From: Desulfosporosinus hippei DSM 8344
GTDB taxonomy: Bacteria; Bacillota; Desulfitobacteriia; Desulfitobacteriales; Desulfitobacteriaceae
Assembly: GCF_900100785.1 (NCBI RefSeq)
Contig: NZ_FNCP01000004.1
Location: forward strand, 124,001 to 188,000
DNA length: 64,000 bases
Reading direction: 5' to 3'
Shown: one piece after another, positions 27,094 through 35,506 of the stretch
Layout: each line of letters starts with the position of its first letter
Numbering within the stretch: position 1 is the stretch's first letter
Position numbers and translations under genes: made by a program
The notes under the pieces: generated by a model
Database searches by the model: none
Told to the model about the DNA's origin: nothing
What the model saw: the letters and a program-made list of their open reading frames with translations, nothing else

Positions 27094-27717
27094 TTATTCT
27101 ACTTTTGGAAAAATCAAATACTTATCCTCTACCCAAAAATACCATCCACCAGGTGCCATTAAGTTTACGAAAGAACCTTCTCTTTTCTCTATTCTTCCTC
27201 TAACGTCGTTGGGAGTTTTATTAAGTGCTACAGAATTTAATTCATTAAACTGCTCCACCTCATAGATTGGAGTTCCTTCTTTAAGGTAAACATCTCCCTG
27301 CACTTGTTTTACATTGTCTTGGGTTAATTTTACCGTTTCGGATTCTGGAATCCATCCCTTATGGTTAATTGGGGAATCGTAGACTGGTATCGACACATAA
27401 AACCATAACTGTTCATTTTGGCATTGTGCCGCATCTATTACTTGAATAACTGTGTTCGGTTCAATCATGTTCAGTTTTTTCAACCCATTAATTGGAAGAG
27501 CATAAATTTGGGATTCTTTCGGTACTAACCTTTGTTTATCTTTGTAATCTTGAAAGAGCATAGATATCGAATTAACTTGTTCTAACTTCATCTGCAACTC
27601 TTTATTTTCCTTTTCTAAAAACACTAGCCTATTATTTGAATTTATCTGTTCAGAACTTCCTGCGATAAAGATAATAACACTTAAAAATATAAACAAAACC
27701 ACTAAAGATTTCTTCAT
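27094..27717 (-). CDS. Secreted or membrane-anchored protein with SH3-like region
   Basis: About 207 residues from the ATG at 27717. An N-terminal hydrophobic segment (KKSLVVLFIFLSVIIFIAGS) is followed by a short coiled coil (LEKENKELQMKLEQV) and two beta-rich blocks with GWIP and GGWYFW motifs that resemble bacterial SH3 domains. Probably anchored outside the membrane. Function unknown. It is separated by 240 bases without a gene from the next small lipoprotein gene. Confidence 0.6.
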   Translation of the reverse strand: MKKSLVVLFIFLSVIIFIAGSSEQINSNNRLVFLEKENKELQMKLEQVNSISMLFQDYKDKQRLVPKESQIYALPINGLKKLNMIEPNTVIQVIDAAQCQNEQLWFYVSIPVYDSPINHKGWIPESETVKLTQDNVKQVQGDVYLKEGTPIYEVEQFNELNSVALNKTPNDVRGRIEKREGSFVNLMAPGGWYFWVEDKYLIFPKVE

Positions 27718-27961
27718 AAAGAATCCCCTAATCAACTAATCTAAAACGGCCTGCGTCCTACCTCATATTTTACAATATTACTATATCACCGCTAAAAAAA
27801 ACTCCTGACAACAATGCATTGCTAATAGACATTGGGGTTCCGAAATAAGAATTAGCGGAACCTGTGACGCTAAATCGGAATGATGCGAATTAAACACCAA
27901 CTACATCTATAGGAATTACTTCACCATTCTTAAAAACTTTGATAGTGTCAAATTTTTCTGA

Positions 27962-28342
27962 CTATTTAATCTTATAAATCAACATGTTGTCAATTTTTCG
28001 AGTATAATACGAATCATCAGTCAGTTCTTCATTAAAACTAATTTTAAGTGTTTGTTCTTGTTCTTCTATTTCAAATTTTACATCTGTGAAAAAAGATGCT
28101 CTGTCTCCTTGATTAACATTAATTGCATTTAAAAAGAAGTAGCTGTAGTCATCATTATCAATATTACTAGAATAAAGATAGACGCCATTTTTTTCACTAT
28201 TGGTATCAATAAAATTTTGAACTCTCTTAGGGATATCTTGCCTCACGACTTTAGAAAACTCCGAATCAGATTCTTTATTGCACCCCATAGTAGTAGTAAG
28301 CACCAAACAGAAAATTAGTAGTAAATAAATCATCTTTCTCAA
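27962..28342 (-). CDS. Small lipoprotein of unknown function
   Basis: About 126 residues. The best start is a TTG at 28342, eight bases after AAGGAGTG, giving a clean lipoprotein signal with lipobox TTMGC. The mature part is acidic with no recognised domain. Followed on the upstream side by a small membrane protein gene, so the two may form an operon. Confidence 0.6.
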   Translation of the reverse strand: MRKMIYLLLIFCLVLTTTMGCNKESDSEFSKVVRQDIPKRVQNFIDTNSEKNGVYLYSSNIDNDDYSYFFLNAINVNQGDRASFFTDVKFEIEEQEQTLKISFNEELTDDSYYTRKIDNMLIYKIK

Positions 28343-28415
28343 TAAATTCTCACTCCTTCTTTGTAGGCACACTTTCCAACGAATGGGTCGCAACATAAAA
28401 ATGATGCGTCTATTA

Positions 28416-28751
28416 CTAATCCTTCCAAATCCTCAACCCTGAGTACAATGCCAGCAGAATTAGACTTATCCAAATCGAATAATCAAAGTAATTCTTAAAG
28501 AGATTAATACTCCAACTATCTTCCCCTATAATCCAGTGAGCCAAAGAAGTATGTATCGATATACCATCATTGATACTTGGAATAGCAGAGGCTACATAGT
28601 TTACCCCAAGACTTAAAGATACAATTAGACTTAATATTACAAGTGGAAGCAAGGCGTTAAACAGTCTGAATTCTTCATTTAATCTTCTTTGCATAACAAA
28701 TGTGTACAATACCCAAACAATTATACATATGATAACAAAGAACATTTTCAC
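28416..28751 (-). CDS. Small integral membrane protein
   Basis: 111 residues with three hydrophobic segments (about 1-20, 33-55 and 92-107). The start has a strong AAAGGAGGGTG. No family recognised. It lies directly upstream of the small lipoprotein gene on the same strand. Confidence 0.6.
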   Translation of the reverse strand: MKMFFVIICIIVWVLYTFVMQRRLNEEFRLFNALLPLVILSLIVSLSLGVNYVASAIPSINDGISIHTSLAHWIIGEDSWSINLFKNYFDYSIWISLILLALYSGLRIWKD

Positions 28752-28871
28752 CCTCCTTTGTTGCGCATAATCCTACGAATGCGTTACAGTTTAAGAATCA
28801 TGAACACACATTTTATTACAATCCATTTCTTCCCATGATCCTACTTTTTGTGCCCATGTCTGAATTGGCTA

Positions 28872-29207
28872 TAACTTCCAGTTACTAACCAAATGCGAAG
28901 AAATACCGCAGATTCTTTTCGTCCGCGCCAAAAATGGCACGTCTCTTGCACGATATGTCGCAGAACTGTTCGCGTATCCAGAAGCTGGTTATTACGTTCA
29001 TATCCTCTCAGATTTAGAGAATTGTCTGTTGTTTGCCGTGGTTCGGCTTCGAAGGCTAATCAAAGATTATTACCAACCCTTCTGCTCTCATCATCGGTAA
29101 ATAAAATTAGATTGGGGCCATTCACCAAACCTATCTCAAAGGTCCCTTTCTCTGATGAAATGCAAAAGAATTTGGAATCATTTTCCTTTCACCTGGAGGC
29201 AATGTAA
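28872..29207 (+). pseudogene. Degenerate coding remnant of unknown family
   Basis: Two adjacent plus-strand frames give protein-like text, PQILFVRAKNGTSLARYVAE up to a stop near 29100 and then NKIRLGPFTKPISKVPF in another frame to 29207. This suggests an old gene broken by a frameshift. There is a vague likeness to replication-relaxation proteins, but I would not name it. The rest of 28752-29306 shows nothing else. Confidence 0.35.
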
Positions 29208-29306
29208 CGAACCTCATAAATGCTAAAATAATTATAATACAGAACTTATTCCTCTCTTCAAAATCCTCATGCTTTCACTCCAATAACCAGTTATTAATTG
29301 TCGTAT

Positions 29307-29624
29307 TTAAGGTCCTGTTCCACATTTATCAACTTTCCATCCGTCAATATCTTCATATAGGTAAAAAAAGTTTACATCTGCAAAGTCACCTATAACTCCC
29401 CAAACATGATATAGTCTTCCGTACTTTGGATATGGATCGATAAAATCTGACTCTTTTACTATCATTGCTAATGTATATGAGTTGCTGTTTGTTTCTTTTA
29501 TGTATTTAGCTATTACTTGCTCTTGCGGTGTTTTAGGTCTTACGAATAACAAAACTATCAGAGCTAATATAAAGACAAATATCAGTTTGTGAGTATTCTT
29601 CATATTTTTAAAGATTATTCCCAT
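29307..29624 (-). CDS. Small membrane-anchored hypothetical protein
   Basis: 105 residues: one N-terminal membrane segment (KLIFVFILALIVLLFV, about 13-28) and a soluble part with aromatic residues ending DGWKVDKCGTGP. GAGGGTG lies before the ATG. The fold suggests a small extracytoplasmic domain. No family recognised. Confidence 0.55.
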   Translation of the reverse strand: MGIIFKNMKNTHKLIFVFILALIVLLFVRPKTPQEQVIAKYIKETNSNSYTLAMIVKESDFIDPYPKYGRLYHVWGVIGDFADVNFFYLYEDIDGWKVDKCGTGP

Positions 29625-29650
29625 TGTTCAGTCACCCTCGACCCAATTAT

Positions 29651-30343
29651 TCAATCGTTTAATGCATAATCTGCCGCAGCATCAGCATGTAAAAGCGCCG
29701 TGTCATATACTGGTAATATACTGTCTTCCTGCTTGATTAGCAGACCAATTTCAGTGCACCCCAGAATAACCCCTTGTGCGCCTTGCTTTTGGAGTGAAAT
29801 AATAATTTTCTTGAAACACTCGCGCGATGACGCTTCAACTTTACCCAATATCAGCTCTTTGTTTATAATTTCGTGGATTTTTTCAATGTGATCCTTTTCG
29901 GGAATCAGGACATTGATACCGCGATCCTCTAACACCTTTTTATAGAAATCTTTTTCCATTGTAAAGCGTGTACCCAATAACGCTACTGTTTTTATGTCAT
30001 CTAAACAAAGTCGATCAGCTGTAACTTCTGCTATATGTAAAAAAGGAAGCTCAACGGCTGCCTTGATTCTTGGGGCAACAATATGCATCGTATTGGTAGC
30101 CAGTATTATAAAATCAGCACCACCCGCTTTCAGGGATAATGCCGCTTCCGACAGTATGTCACCAGCACGATCCCAGTCGCCTTTTTTATGAACATCCTTT
30201 ATCTCCTGATATTGGACATTATACAAAATACACTTTGCGCTATAATATCCACCTAATTTTTTATTAATATAACGGTTAATCTCAAGATAATAGGTAACTG
30301 TTGATTCCCAACTCATTCCACCAATCAAACCGATAGTTTTCAC
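29651..30343 (-). CDS. Aspartate/glutamate racemase family protein
   Basis: About 230 residues from a GTG at 30343 (GGAAAGGAAA upstream). It starts MKTIGLIGGMSWESTVTYY, with the second catalytic Cys in GVILGCTEIGLL. In the first half the usual Cys position reads ATNTMH, the Thr-containing form seen in the YgeA-like amino acid racemase subgroup. It interconverts D- and L-amino acids such as Asp or Glu; exact substrate unknown. No linked wall-synthesis gene. Confidence 0.87.
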   Translation of the reverse strand: MKTIGLIGGMSWESTVTYYLEINRYINKKLGGYYSAKCILYNVQYQEIKDVHKKGDWDRAGDILSEAALSLKAGGADFIILATNTMHIVAPRIKAAVELPFLHIAEVTADRLCLDDIKTVALLGTRFTMEKDFYKKVLEDRGINVLIPEKDHIEKIHEIINKELILGKVEASSRECFKKIIISLQKQGAQGVILGCTEIGLLIKQEDSILPVYDTALLHADAAADYALND

Positions 30344-30423
30344 TTTGCATTTTCCTTTCCTGCTTATTGTAATAAAACCAGAGACACCCAAAGCACTCCG
30401 GCAGGTAAATTTGTTATTATAGT

Positions 30424-30588
30424 TTAAAGGAACTTTTTAAATCCCTTAACATAATCTAAATCGTATTCAATTGCCTTATAAAATTTACGGACTTCTTTTC
30501 TATGACCACCGGACACGAACATCATATAAAAACAATCTCTCTTACGTCCAAAATCCTCTATTTCTCTCATGAGGATTTTGCAGTCTTT
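30424..30588 (-). pseudogene. C-terminal fragment of a GNAT acetyltransferase gene
   Basis: A frame of about 50 codons ends with GGHRKEVRKFYKAIEYDLDY and VKGFKKFL, the conserved C-terminus of many GNAT enzymes (HRKEAxxFYExxGY). The N-terminal two thirds are missing. Confidence 0.6.
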
Positions 30589-30642
30589 AGCGAAGTTTAG
30601 TTGCTAAAACATTTTTATTTGAGCCCGGTGAAATAGGTTATG

Positions 30643-31392
30643 TTAAGGAAAAACGACTCCCTCTCCACCGGTAATTTCCAAGGGCGGTACATTAGCGGCC
30701 ACCTGCAACAACCCATCTAGGTCAAGATATTTCAACGCCGTTTGACCTATTTCTTCCACCGCCTGGTCCAAATCTTTTCGTTCATCTGTGGGAATCAACC
30801 CCAAATGCTGGTCGGGGATGTTTAACAGGACTCCCTTTGGTATCGCCCCTAATACCGGTAAGCCACAATATTGTTCAATAGCAGACCTCATCATATTTTC
30901 GTGACGGGGACGGGCGGCCACCCTGTTTAAAATTACGCCGACCAACCGGATATCTGGGTCAAAGCGCATAAAACCCATTACCACGGCAGCCACACTACGG
31001 GTTATACGCGCAGTATCCACCACCAGTATCACCGGCGCTTGTATTGCTTTGGCTACTTCGGCCGTACTGCCTCTGCCCGCCAAGTCTACACTGTCAAATA
31101 GGCCATCTACCCCCTCGACGATCCCAAGATCCGCGCTGACGGCGTGCCGAATGAAGGATTGCCTAATCACTTCCCGGGACATGAGAAAACTATCGAAATT
31201 ATGACAGGGACGTCCAGTCGCACTAGCCAACCAACCGAGTTCAGTAATATCAGGTCCATTTTTATAGAGTTGAACTTTCAATCCTCGGATCATCAAGGCT
31301 GCCAGCAGTCCCATGGTTACCATGCTCTTACCTGAGCGACCTTTCGGAGCACCAATGACCAAGCGTGATATTTGTACTGTCTTTTGCTGCAT
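30643..31392 (-). CDS. CbiA/CobB-like ATPase half without glutamine amidotransferase domain
   Basis: 249 residues match the N-terminal ATP-binding (AAA_26) part of cobyrinate a,c-diamide synthase: GAPKGRSGKSMVTMGLLAAL, YKNGPDIT, GIVEGVDGLFD and VILNRVAARPRHE. Full-length enzymes have about 450-480 residues with a C-terminal triad-type glutaminase. Here the frame stops after EITGGEGVVFP, and no glutaminase remnant follows. It may be a truncated gene, or a partner whose amidotransferase is encoded elsewhere. Substrate could be a corrinoid or another tetrapyrrole acid. Confidence 0.75.
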   Translation of the reverse strand: MQQKTVQISRLVIGAPKGRSGKSMVTMGLLAALMIRGLKVQLYKNGPDITELGWLASATGRPCHNFDSFLMSREVIRQSFIRHAVSADLGIVEGVDGLFDSVDLAGRGSTAEVAKAIQAPVILVVDTARITRSVAAVVMGFMRFDPDIRLVGVILNRVAARPRHENMMRSAIEQYCGLPVLGAIPKGVLLNIPDQHLGLIPTDERKDLDQAVEEIGQTALKYLDLDGLLQVAANVPPLEITGGEGVVFP

Positions 31393-31741
31393 TATGCTTT
31401 TTCACCCCTGCTAAACAATTTGAGCTACTCCATTTTCTATAACGTCTAATTAAAAAACTTATCCAATGCCCTCTCCATGACGCACGCAAAGTTTCCACTT
31501 ATTATATTATATTTTCGTCATATTGGCATGAATTACCTTCTTTGATGGATATCTTGTCAAGTGCAAGCACCGCTTATCTCTCCATTTTCGGGGCCAAACT
31601 TAACACATTGGAATATTATTGGTTCGCTAAACTCCCATTTAAGAGAATAGTTAGTGAGAAAGCAACTAGCAACGGGCCAAGTTATTATCCATGGAACTGT
31701 ACTAGCTTAGTGTGTTACGGTTCAGTTAGTAGTAAATCATA

Positions 31742-31775
31742 GAGGGTAAGCCAGTGGCCTTACCCTCCATTTTTA
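31742..31775 (+). terminator. Intrinsic terminator
   Basis: Arms GAGGGTAAG (31742-31750) and CTTACCCTC (31759-31767) are followed by a T-rich run. No convincing plus-strand gene precedes it. Confidence 0.65.
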
Positions 31776-31975
31776 ATGCCTTCCAGGCAGCTCAACTCTT
31801 AACCCCAAAATTATCCTACCGATGTGTCAAAGTATAAGAATTAGCAGTAGCCTGGATAAAAGGTGCACATACTTGAATAATCCGAACTAAATTCTACAAA
31901 ACCGTAATATTCATTCACATACTGGAATTTCAAATTATTGAAATTATAACTATTAGAATACCGTGTCATATACAT

Positions 31976-32025
31976 GCCGATATAGCTCATTGGTAGCGCA
32001 GCGAATGGTTAATCTGTCAGTCTTC
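31976..32025 (+). pseudogene. tRNA 5'-half remnant
   Basis: The text GCCGATATAGCTCATTGGT followed by AGCGCAG has the acceptor start, D-stem and D-loop of a tRNA (consensus TAGCTCAnTTGGTAGaGCA). The anticodon arm is poor and no T-arm or CCA end follows. It is probably a tRNA gene remnant left by recombination. The surrounding 31393-32252 has no other gene apart from a short hydrophobic C-terminal frame at about 32030-32160 (FDPILGLLLLSGFA). Confidence 0.4.
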
Positions 32026-32189
32026 TTGAACGGCGGATTGCTAGCAACCTGTATTTTGGAATTTTCGATCCCATACTGGGATTGCTGCTTCTTAGCGGGT
32101 TTGCAAATATATCTTTCAAAAAGCGCAAGCTAAAAAAGGAACGTATTCTGCACGAGTGATAAGCATGGAGCAGGCATAATATAATTAAT

Positions 32190-32210
32190 GGCGCAAATAA
32201 GCGCCTTTTT
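32190..32210 (+). terminator. Short intrinsic terminator
   Basis: GGCGC (32190-32194) and GCGCC (32201-32205) form a short GC stem followed by five T. It closes the hydrophobic remnant frame upstream. Confidence 0.6.
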
Positions 32211-32252
32211 CTAAACAACTTCGCAGTCTTTAGCGAAGTTAAGTGTAATTCT

Positions 32253-32630
32253 TTAACTTGAGAGAATGAAGTTATGAATACCTATACTTCTAAAATCCGA
32301 GTATATGTCCACAGGTACTTGGATCGGACTGTATCTTAACCACCTTCTTAACTCAATTGCCGCCTCTTCACCATGCCCTTTAAAGTAGTTACCCTCTTTA
32401 ACAAAGTTAAATTCCTTTTGCTTTTCTCGACCAATTTCATAGTAAAAATGCCTCACATTCGGACAAATAATTCGTTTGAGATAAAAAACCTAAAATCACA
32501 CTTATAAAAATCAGCAAGGATCAATATTTCATCTCCATCAGGCACTTCTTCTCTCCGTTCAAATGCAGATAATCTTTCAAGAGATATCCATCGCCAGATT
32601 CCTTAAATTCACATGGAGGGACATGGCTTT
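32253..32630 (-). pseudogene. Remnant of an XRE + ImmA/IrrE-type regulator
   Basis: The 5' part translates to ISLERLSAFERREEVPDGDE followed by ILILADFYKCDFRFFI, the second half of an XRE DNA-binding domain. After a break, another frame gives EEAAIELRRWLRYSPIQVP and VDIYSDFRSIGIH, the linker and start of the ImmA/IrrE metallopeptidase. The HExxH catalytic domain is gone. Such proteins are anti-repressors of mobile elements. Confidence 0.6.
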
Positions 32631-32637
32631 ATACGGA

Positions 32638-32806
32638 TTAACACCATAGTTCATAGTTCTTTTTGTATTCCAGCGGAGGAGAATCAAGACCTACATATCC
32701 ATACTTTCCGGGATATTCAATGGAAACTATTTGTAGATCTAAAGGCACAAAAACTTCCCGCATTAGATTGAATTTTGCCTGCATAGCTGGTACCAGGGGC
32801 CAAGTT
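32638..32806 (-). pseudogene. C-terminal gene fragment of unknown family
   Basis: An in-frame stretch with LDLQIVSIEYPGKYGYVGLD and a stop at 32638 looks protein-like. It has no start of its own and is joined to the antisense tail of the following lipoprotein gene. Not recognised. Confidence 0.3.
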
Positions 32807-32809
32807 CGC

Positions 32810-33871
32810 TTATTGCGGCGGCTCATACAACGTCTTGAGGGAGCCCAGACCAGCAGTGGCGACCTCCCATTGACCGTCACTCGATTGCAGCCATTTGGCA
32901 ATCTTCCGCGCCGGATGGCCCTCCGGCAGGTCTTTCCGCATGACTGCATAGTAATTGATGGCAAGGGGATACTCCTTGGCCAAAATCGTTTCCGGCGTCG
33001 GAGCAACTCCGTTAAAGGCGAGAGTTTTGATATTCATTTCGCCGATCACACTCTGGGAAAGCTGTATGTAGTAGTAAAGGGTGTAGCCCAACGTATATGC
33101 GTTTTCTTCGCCGTCATGGGCGAAATGCCTGTATTCCTCCACCATTTGCAGCATCCCGTTCATGTCCCGCTCCATATAGTTCTCCTCGACGGCAGGGTTT
33201 ATCTTTTTGTCCCCGAGCACCAAATTCTCCAACTGCGCCTGGGAACCGGAATCAGCGTTGCGACAAATTGGTACGATCCGCCCGTCTTTACCTCCCAGCT
33301 TGGACCAGTTGGTAATAGACATATCGGCATAGATTTTCTGAACCTGAGAGGCATCAATATTGCTTGCGGGATTGTCCTCGTGTGTGATAAACACAAGGGC
33401 TTCAGCGCCAACAGGGATATATTCAAGCTCCGTTCCGGCCTTTTCCGCAACCTCCGCGACCTCTTTTGATGGATCTGGGACAAGGATTAAATCAACGTCT
33501 CCCGCAATGAGCAGCTCATATGACTTCATGGTTTTGGAGGCTCTTTCCGTAAGGCCCGACCACCTGTCTTCCATGTTGTCAGAGGGATGGAACATCCTTT
33601 TGTAGATTCTCTGTACTAGAGGCAGCGTGGAAGTCGAGCCGTCGATGCGCGGATAATTTGCCGCTGTGATGCCGATGGCGGCGGCCTCCTCCGATGGGGT
33701 TAGAGTGATTGCTTTTGGAGCCGCGCTTGGCGCTGCCGGTATCTGAGACTGTGCCGATTCTCCCAAATTCCCGGTTTCCGAACAGCCCTGTATCAGAAAG
33801 AGGAGTATTATTACAAACATTAAGGATATTATAACTTTCAATACCCCAGGAATTTTTTGTTTGGTTATCAT
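32810..33871 (-). CDS. PstS-like (phosphate-type) substrate-binding lipoprotein
   Basis: 353 residues. Lipoprotein signal with lipobox LIQGC (Cys30), a Ser/Ala/Pro linker, then a PBP-like fold with the phosphate-site motif PRIDGSTSTLPLVQRIY and the later NADSGSQAQLENLVLG, where PstS proteins have SGT. No pstCAB genes accompany it, so it may act as a sensor or scavenging protein. The ligand is inferred. It overlaps the small membrane protein gene upstream (ATGA) and is probably co-expressed with it. Confidence 0.75.
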   Translation of the reverse strand: MITKQKIPGVLKVIISLMFVIILLFLIQGCSETGNLGESAQSQIPAAPSAAPKAITLTPSEEAAAIGITAANYPRIDGSTSTLPLVQRIYKRMFHPSDNMEDRWSGLTERASKTMKSYELLIAGDVDLILVPDPSKEVAEVAEKAGTELEYIPVGAEALVFITHEDNPASNIDASQVQKIYADMSITNWSKLGGKDGRIVPICRNADSGSQAQLENLVLGDKKINPAVEENYMERDMNGMLQMVEEYRHFAHDGEENAYTLGYTLYYYIQLSQSVIGEMNIKTLAFNGVAPTPETILAKEYPLAINYYAVMRKDLPEGHPARKIAKWLQSSDGQWEVATAGLGSLKTLYEPPQ

Positions 33872-34077
33872 CTTCTTTCCCCCTTGGTCAGTGCTCTTTC
33901 TCTTATAGATGCATCATGATCCTGTTGACTATATTCTAGGTGAGCTTGTGTTTCAGGCGATTGTTGAGGCTGAACTGTCGATTGTGACGGATACTGCGGC
34001 TGCATTAGGAGTACATAGTTAATTAAAAAAACAATAGCCGCCGCAAGTAAGCTCATGATTGCAATAAAGCGATACAT
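33868..34077 (-). CDS. Small single-pass membrane protein
   Basis: 69 residues: one hydrophobic segment (about 4-25) followed by a Gln/Ser/Pro-rich hydrophilic tail. It overlaps the PstS-like gene by four bases, so a functional link is likely. GGAGG is 13 bases before the ATG, a long spacing. Function unknown. Confidence 0.55.
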   Translation of the reverse strand: MYRFIAIMSLLAAAIVFLINYVLLMQPQYPSQSTVQPQQSPETQAHLEYSQQDHDASIRERALTKGERR

Positions 34078-34217
34078 GGGTTGTTGTTAACCTCCAATAT
34101 AAGTGTCATAGCTTATTTCCACATTTTTCCTCAATATCCTCCCCTCGTAATTAAAAAAATCTCGCTAACACTCTGTCGTTTTTTGCCCCCTGATAAGGAA
34201 AGCCCTTCTTCAGTTTA

Positions 34218-34279
34218 AAAAATCGGCGGTTTTGAGGTCACTAATCTAAATTAGTCAGACCTCAAAACCGCCGATTTTT
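34218..34279. terminator. Long palindromic terminator, copy 1 of a repeat family
   Basis: Arms 34218-34239 and 34258-34279 pair perfectly over 22 bases; the tip has a further 6-bp stem (ACTAAT/ATTAGT). T-runs flank both sides, so it can stop transcription both of the marR gene (minus) and of plus-strand reads. It is clearly related in sequence to the hairpin at 39815-39878. Confidence 0.75.
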
Positions 34280-34318
34280 CATCTCCTCATAATAGAAGGT
34301 ACGGGCCTTGATGATTTT

Positions 34319-34756
34319 CTACTTGCTGGTCAAATTCAACAAGGTATGATTGAATTTTTTCAAAAGCTGCCCGAAAGCTTCGCAGTCTTCAGCAGACCAA
34401 TCTTTGAGCAGTTCCCCCATATCAGCCAAACGTTTTTGCTTATAGTTCATAAGTTCTTTCATTCCCAGTTCCGTAATCTGAAGTGAATACGCCCTTTTAT
34501 CTAAAGGGTCCGGCATACGATAGACATATCCTTTTTTCTCCAGGGCTGCCGCTTGTCTGCTTACGGTGGAAATATCCAACTGGAATTCCTCCGCCAAAGC
34601 TTTGACACCGGCTGGACCCTGAGAAGTAATTTGTCCAAGCAACAGATGGGCGGACCGTTCAATGGTTCCGGGCTTTTTATATTTAGCTGCCGATCCAAGA
34701 CTGCGGTGAAGGACGGCTAATTCAGATAGAATGGTCTCCAGCCAATTTTCATTCAT
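34319..34756 (-). CDS. MarR-family transcriptional regulator
   Basis: 145 residues with the MarR winged helix: VKALAEEFQLDISTVSRQAA for the recognition region and DPLDKRAYSLQITELG for the wing (the DxRxxxLxLT pattern). It is divergent from an operon with two adaptors and a DHA2 pump, the classic arrangement for a drug-responsive repressor of its own efflux genes. The intergenic palindromes at 34881-34918 are the likely operators. Confidence 0.88.
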   Translation of the reverse strand: MNENWLETILSELAVLHRSLGSAAKYKKPGTIERSAHLLLGQITSQGPAGVKALAEEFQLDISTVSRQAAALEKKGYVYRMPDPLDKRAYSLQITELGMKELMNYKQKRLADMGELLKDWSAEDCEAFGQLLKKFNHTLLNLTSK

Positions 34757-34860
34757 TTCAGTCTTGCCTCCTTACTGCCTCACCGAATTTATAACACGAT
34801 TTATTCTATCATAACCACAAGATTTTAAAAAACGAAGCAAATCTCATACAAAATCAGGAA

Positions 34861-34918
34861 TTGATCATCAGACAACTTAGTTGTATAATACAATTACATA
34901 GTTTCATCATACAACTAT
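34861..34918 (+). promoter_or_regulatory. MarR-controlled promoter of the efflux operon
   Basis: TTGATC (34861-34866) and TATAAT (34884-34889) have a 17-base spacer. The palindrome TTGTATAATACAA (34881-34893) covers the -10 box, and a second inverted repeat (ATAGTT / AACTAT, 34898-34918) follows at the transcription start. Binding there would block RNA polymerase. Confidence 0.7.
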
Positions 34919-34956
34919 ATTAAAAAGCGTACAAGTAAAGGTTAGGAGGGGTAATT

Positions 34957-35424
34957 ATGCAGGCTCATGAAATTATGATAAGTGATGTTTATACCGTTAA
35001 AGAAAGCGATACAGTCGGTGCAGTCATTGCTAAGTTCATTACTCACAGGATCAGCGGTGTTCCGGTAATCAACAGTATAAATAAAATTGTTGGTTACATA
35101 AGCGACGGGGATATCATGCGCTATATCGGCACCCATGAACATCGAATCTTTGATTCACTCTACTACTTTACCGTCATTAAGGATGATGAGGAGTTCCCGG
35201 AAAGAATCAAACTCCTGCTGGATTTAGAGGTACTTAAGATTGCTCAGAGTAAGGTCATTAAAGTTTCCTGGGACGAAGACGTTGAAAACATCGCTACTAT
35301 TCTGGGGAAAAAGAAAATTAAGAAACTGCCTGTTGAGCGAAATGGAGTATTAGTTGGCATCATTAGCCGTGGGGATGTGATCCGCCACTGCTTCAAGGAT
35401 CTTCTGCAGGGCTTTGACAATTAG
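34957..35424 (+). CDS. CBS-domain protein
   Basis: 155 residues made of two CBS motifs: AHEIMISDVYTVKESDTVGA to GYISDGDIMRYI, and VIKVSWDEDVENIATILG to GIISRGDVIRH. CBS pairs bind adenosine nucleotides and regulate enzymes or transporters. GGTTAGGAGG precedes the ATG. It is the first gene of the efflux operon, an unusual companion for an MFS pump; it might gate the pump by energy state, which is speculation. Confidence 0.87.
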   Translation: MQAHEIMISDVYTVKESDTVGAVIAKFITHRISGVPVINSINKIVGYISDGDIMRYIGTHEHRIFDSLYYFTVIKDDEEFPERIKLLLDLEVLKIAQSKVIKVSWDEDVENIATILGKKKIKKLPVERNGVLVGIISRGDVIRHCFKDLLQGFDN

Positions 35425-35506
35425 GGACGCAGCCAGCCTCAAACTATCATTACATATAAAAGGAAACACCCGATTAACCAGTTAGAAGGAGCAAGGAGTT
35501 ATAAGA

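Noticed and set aside
30550-30579. Hairpin AAAATCCTC/GAGGATTTT as a terminator
   Set aside because: It lies inside the GNAT remnant and has no T-run in the right place.
31542-31742. 66-codon plus-strand frame directly before a terminator
   Set aside because: No ribosome site, low-complexity composition and no family-like pattern; the terminator probably served a lost gene.
32663-33469. 268-codon plus-strand frame
   Set aside because: Fully antisense to the PstS-like lipoprotein gene, which has a signal peptide and a clear family pattern.
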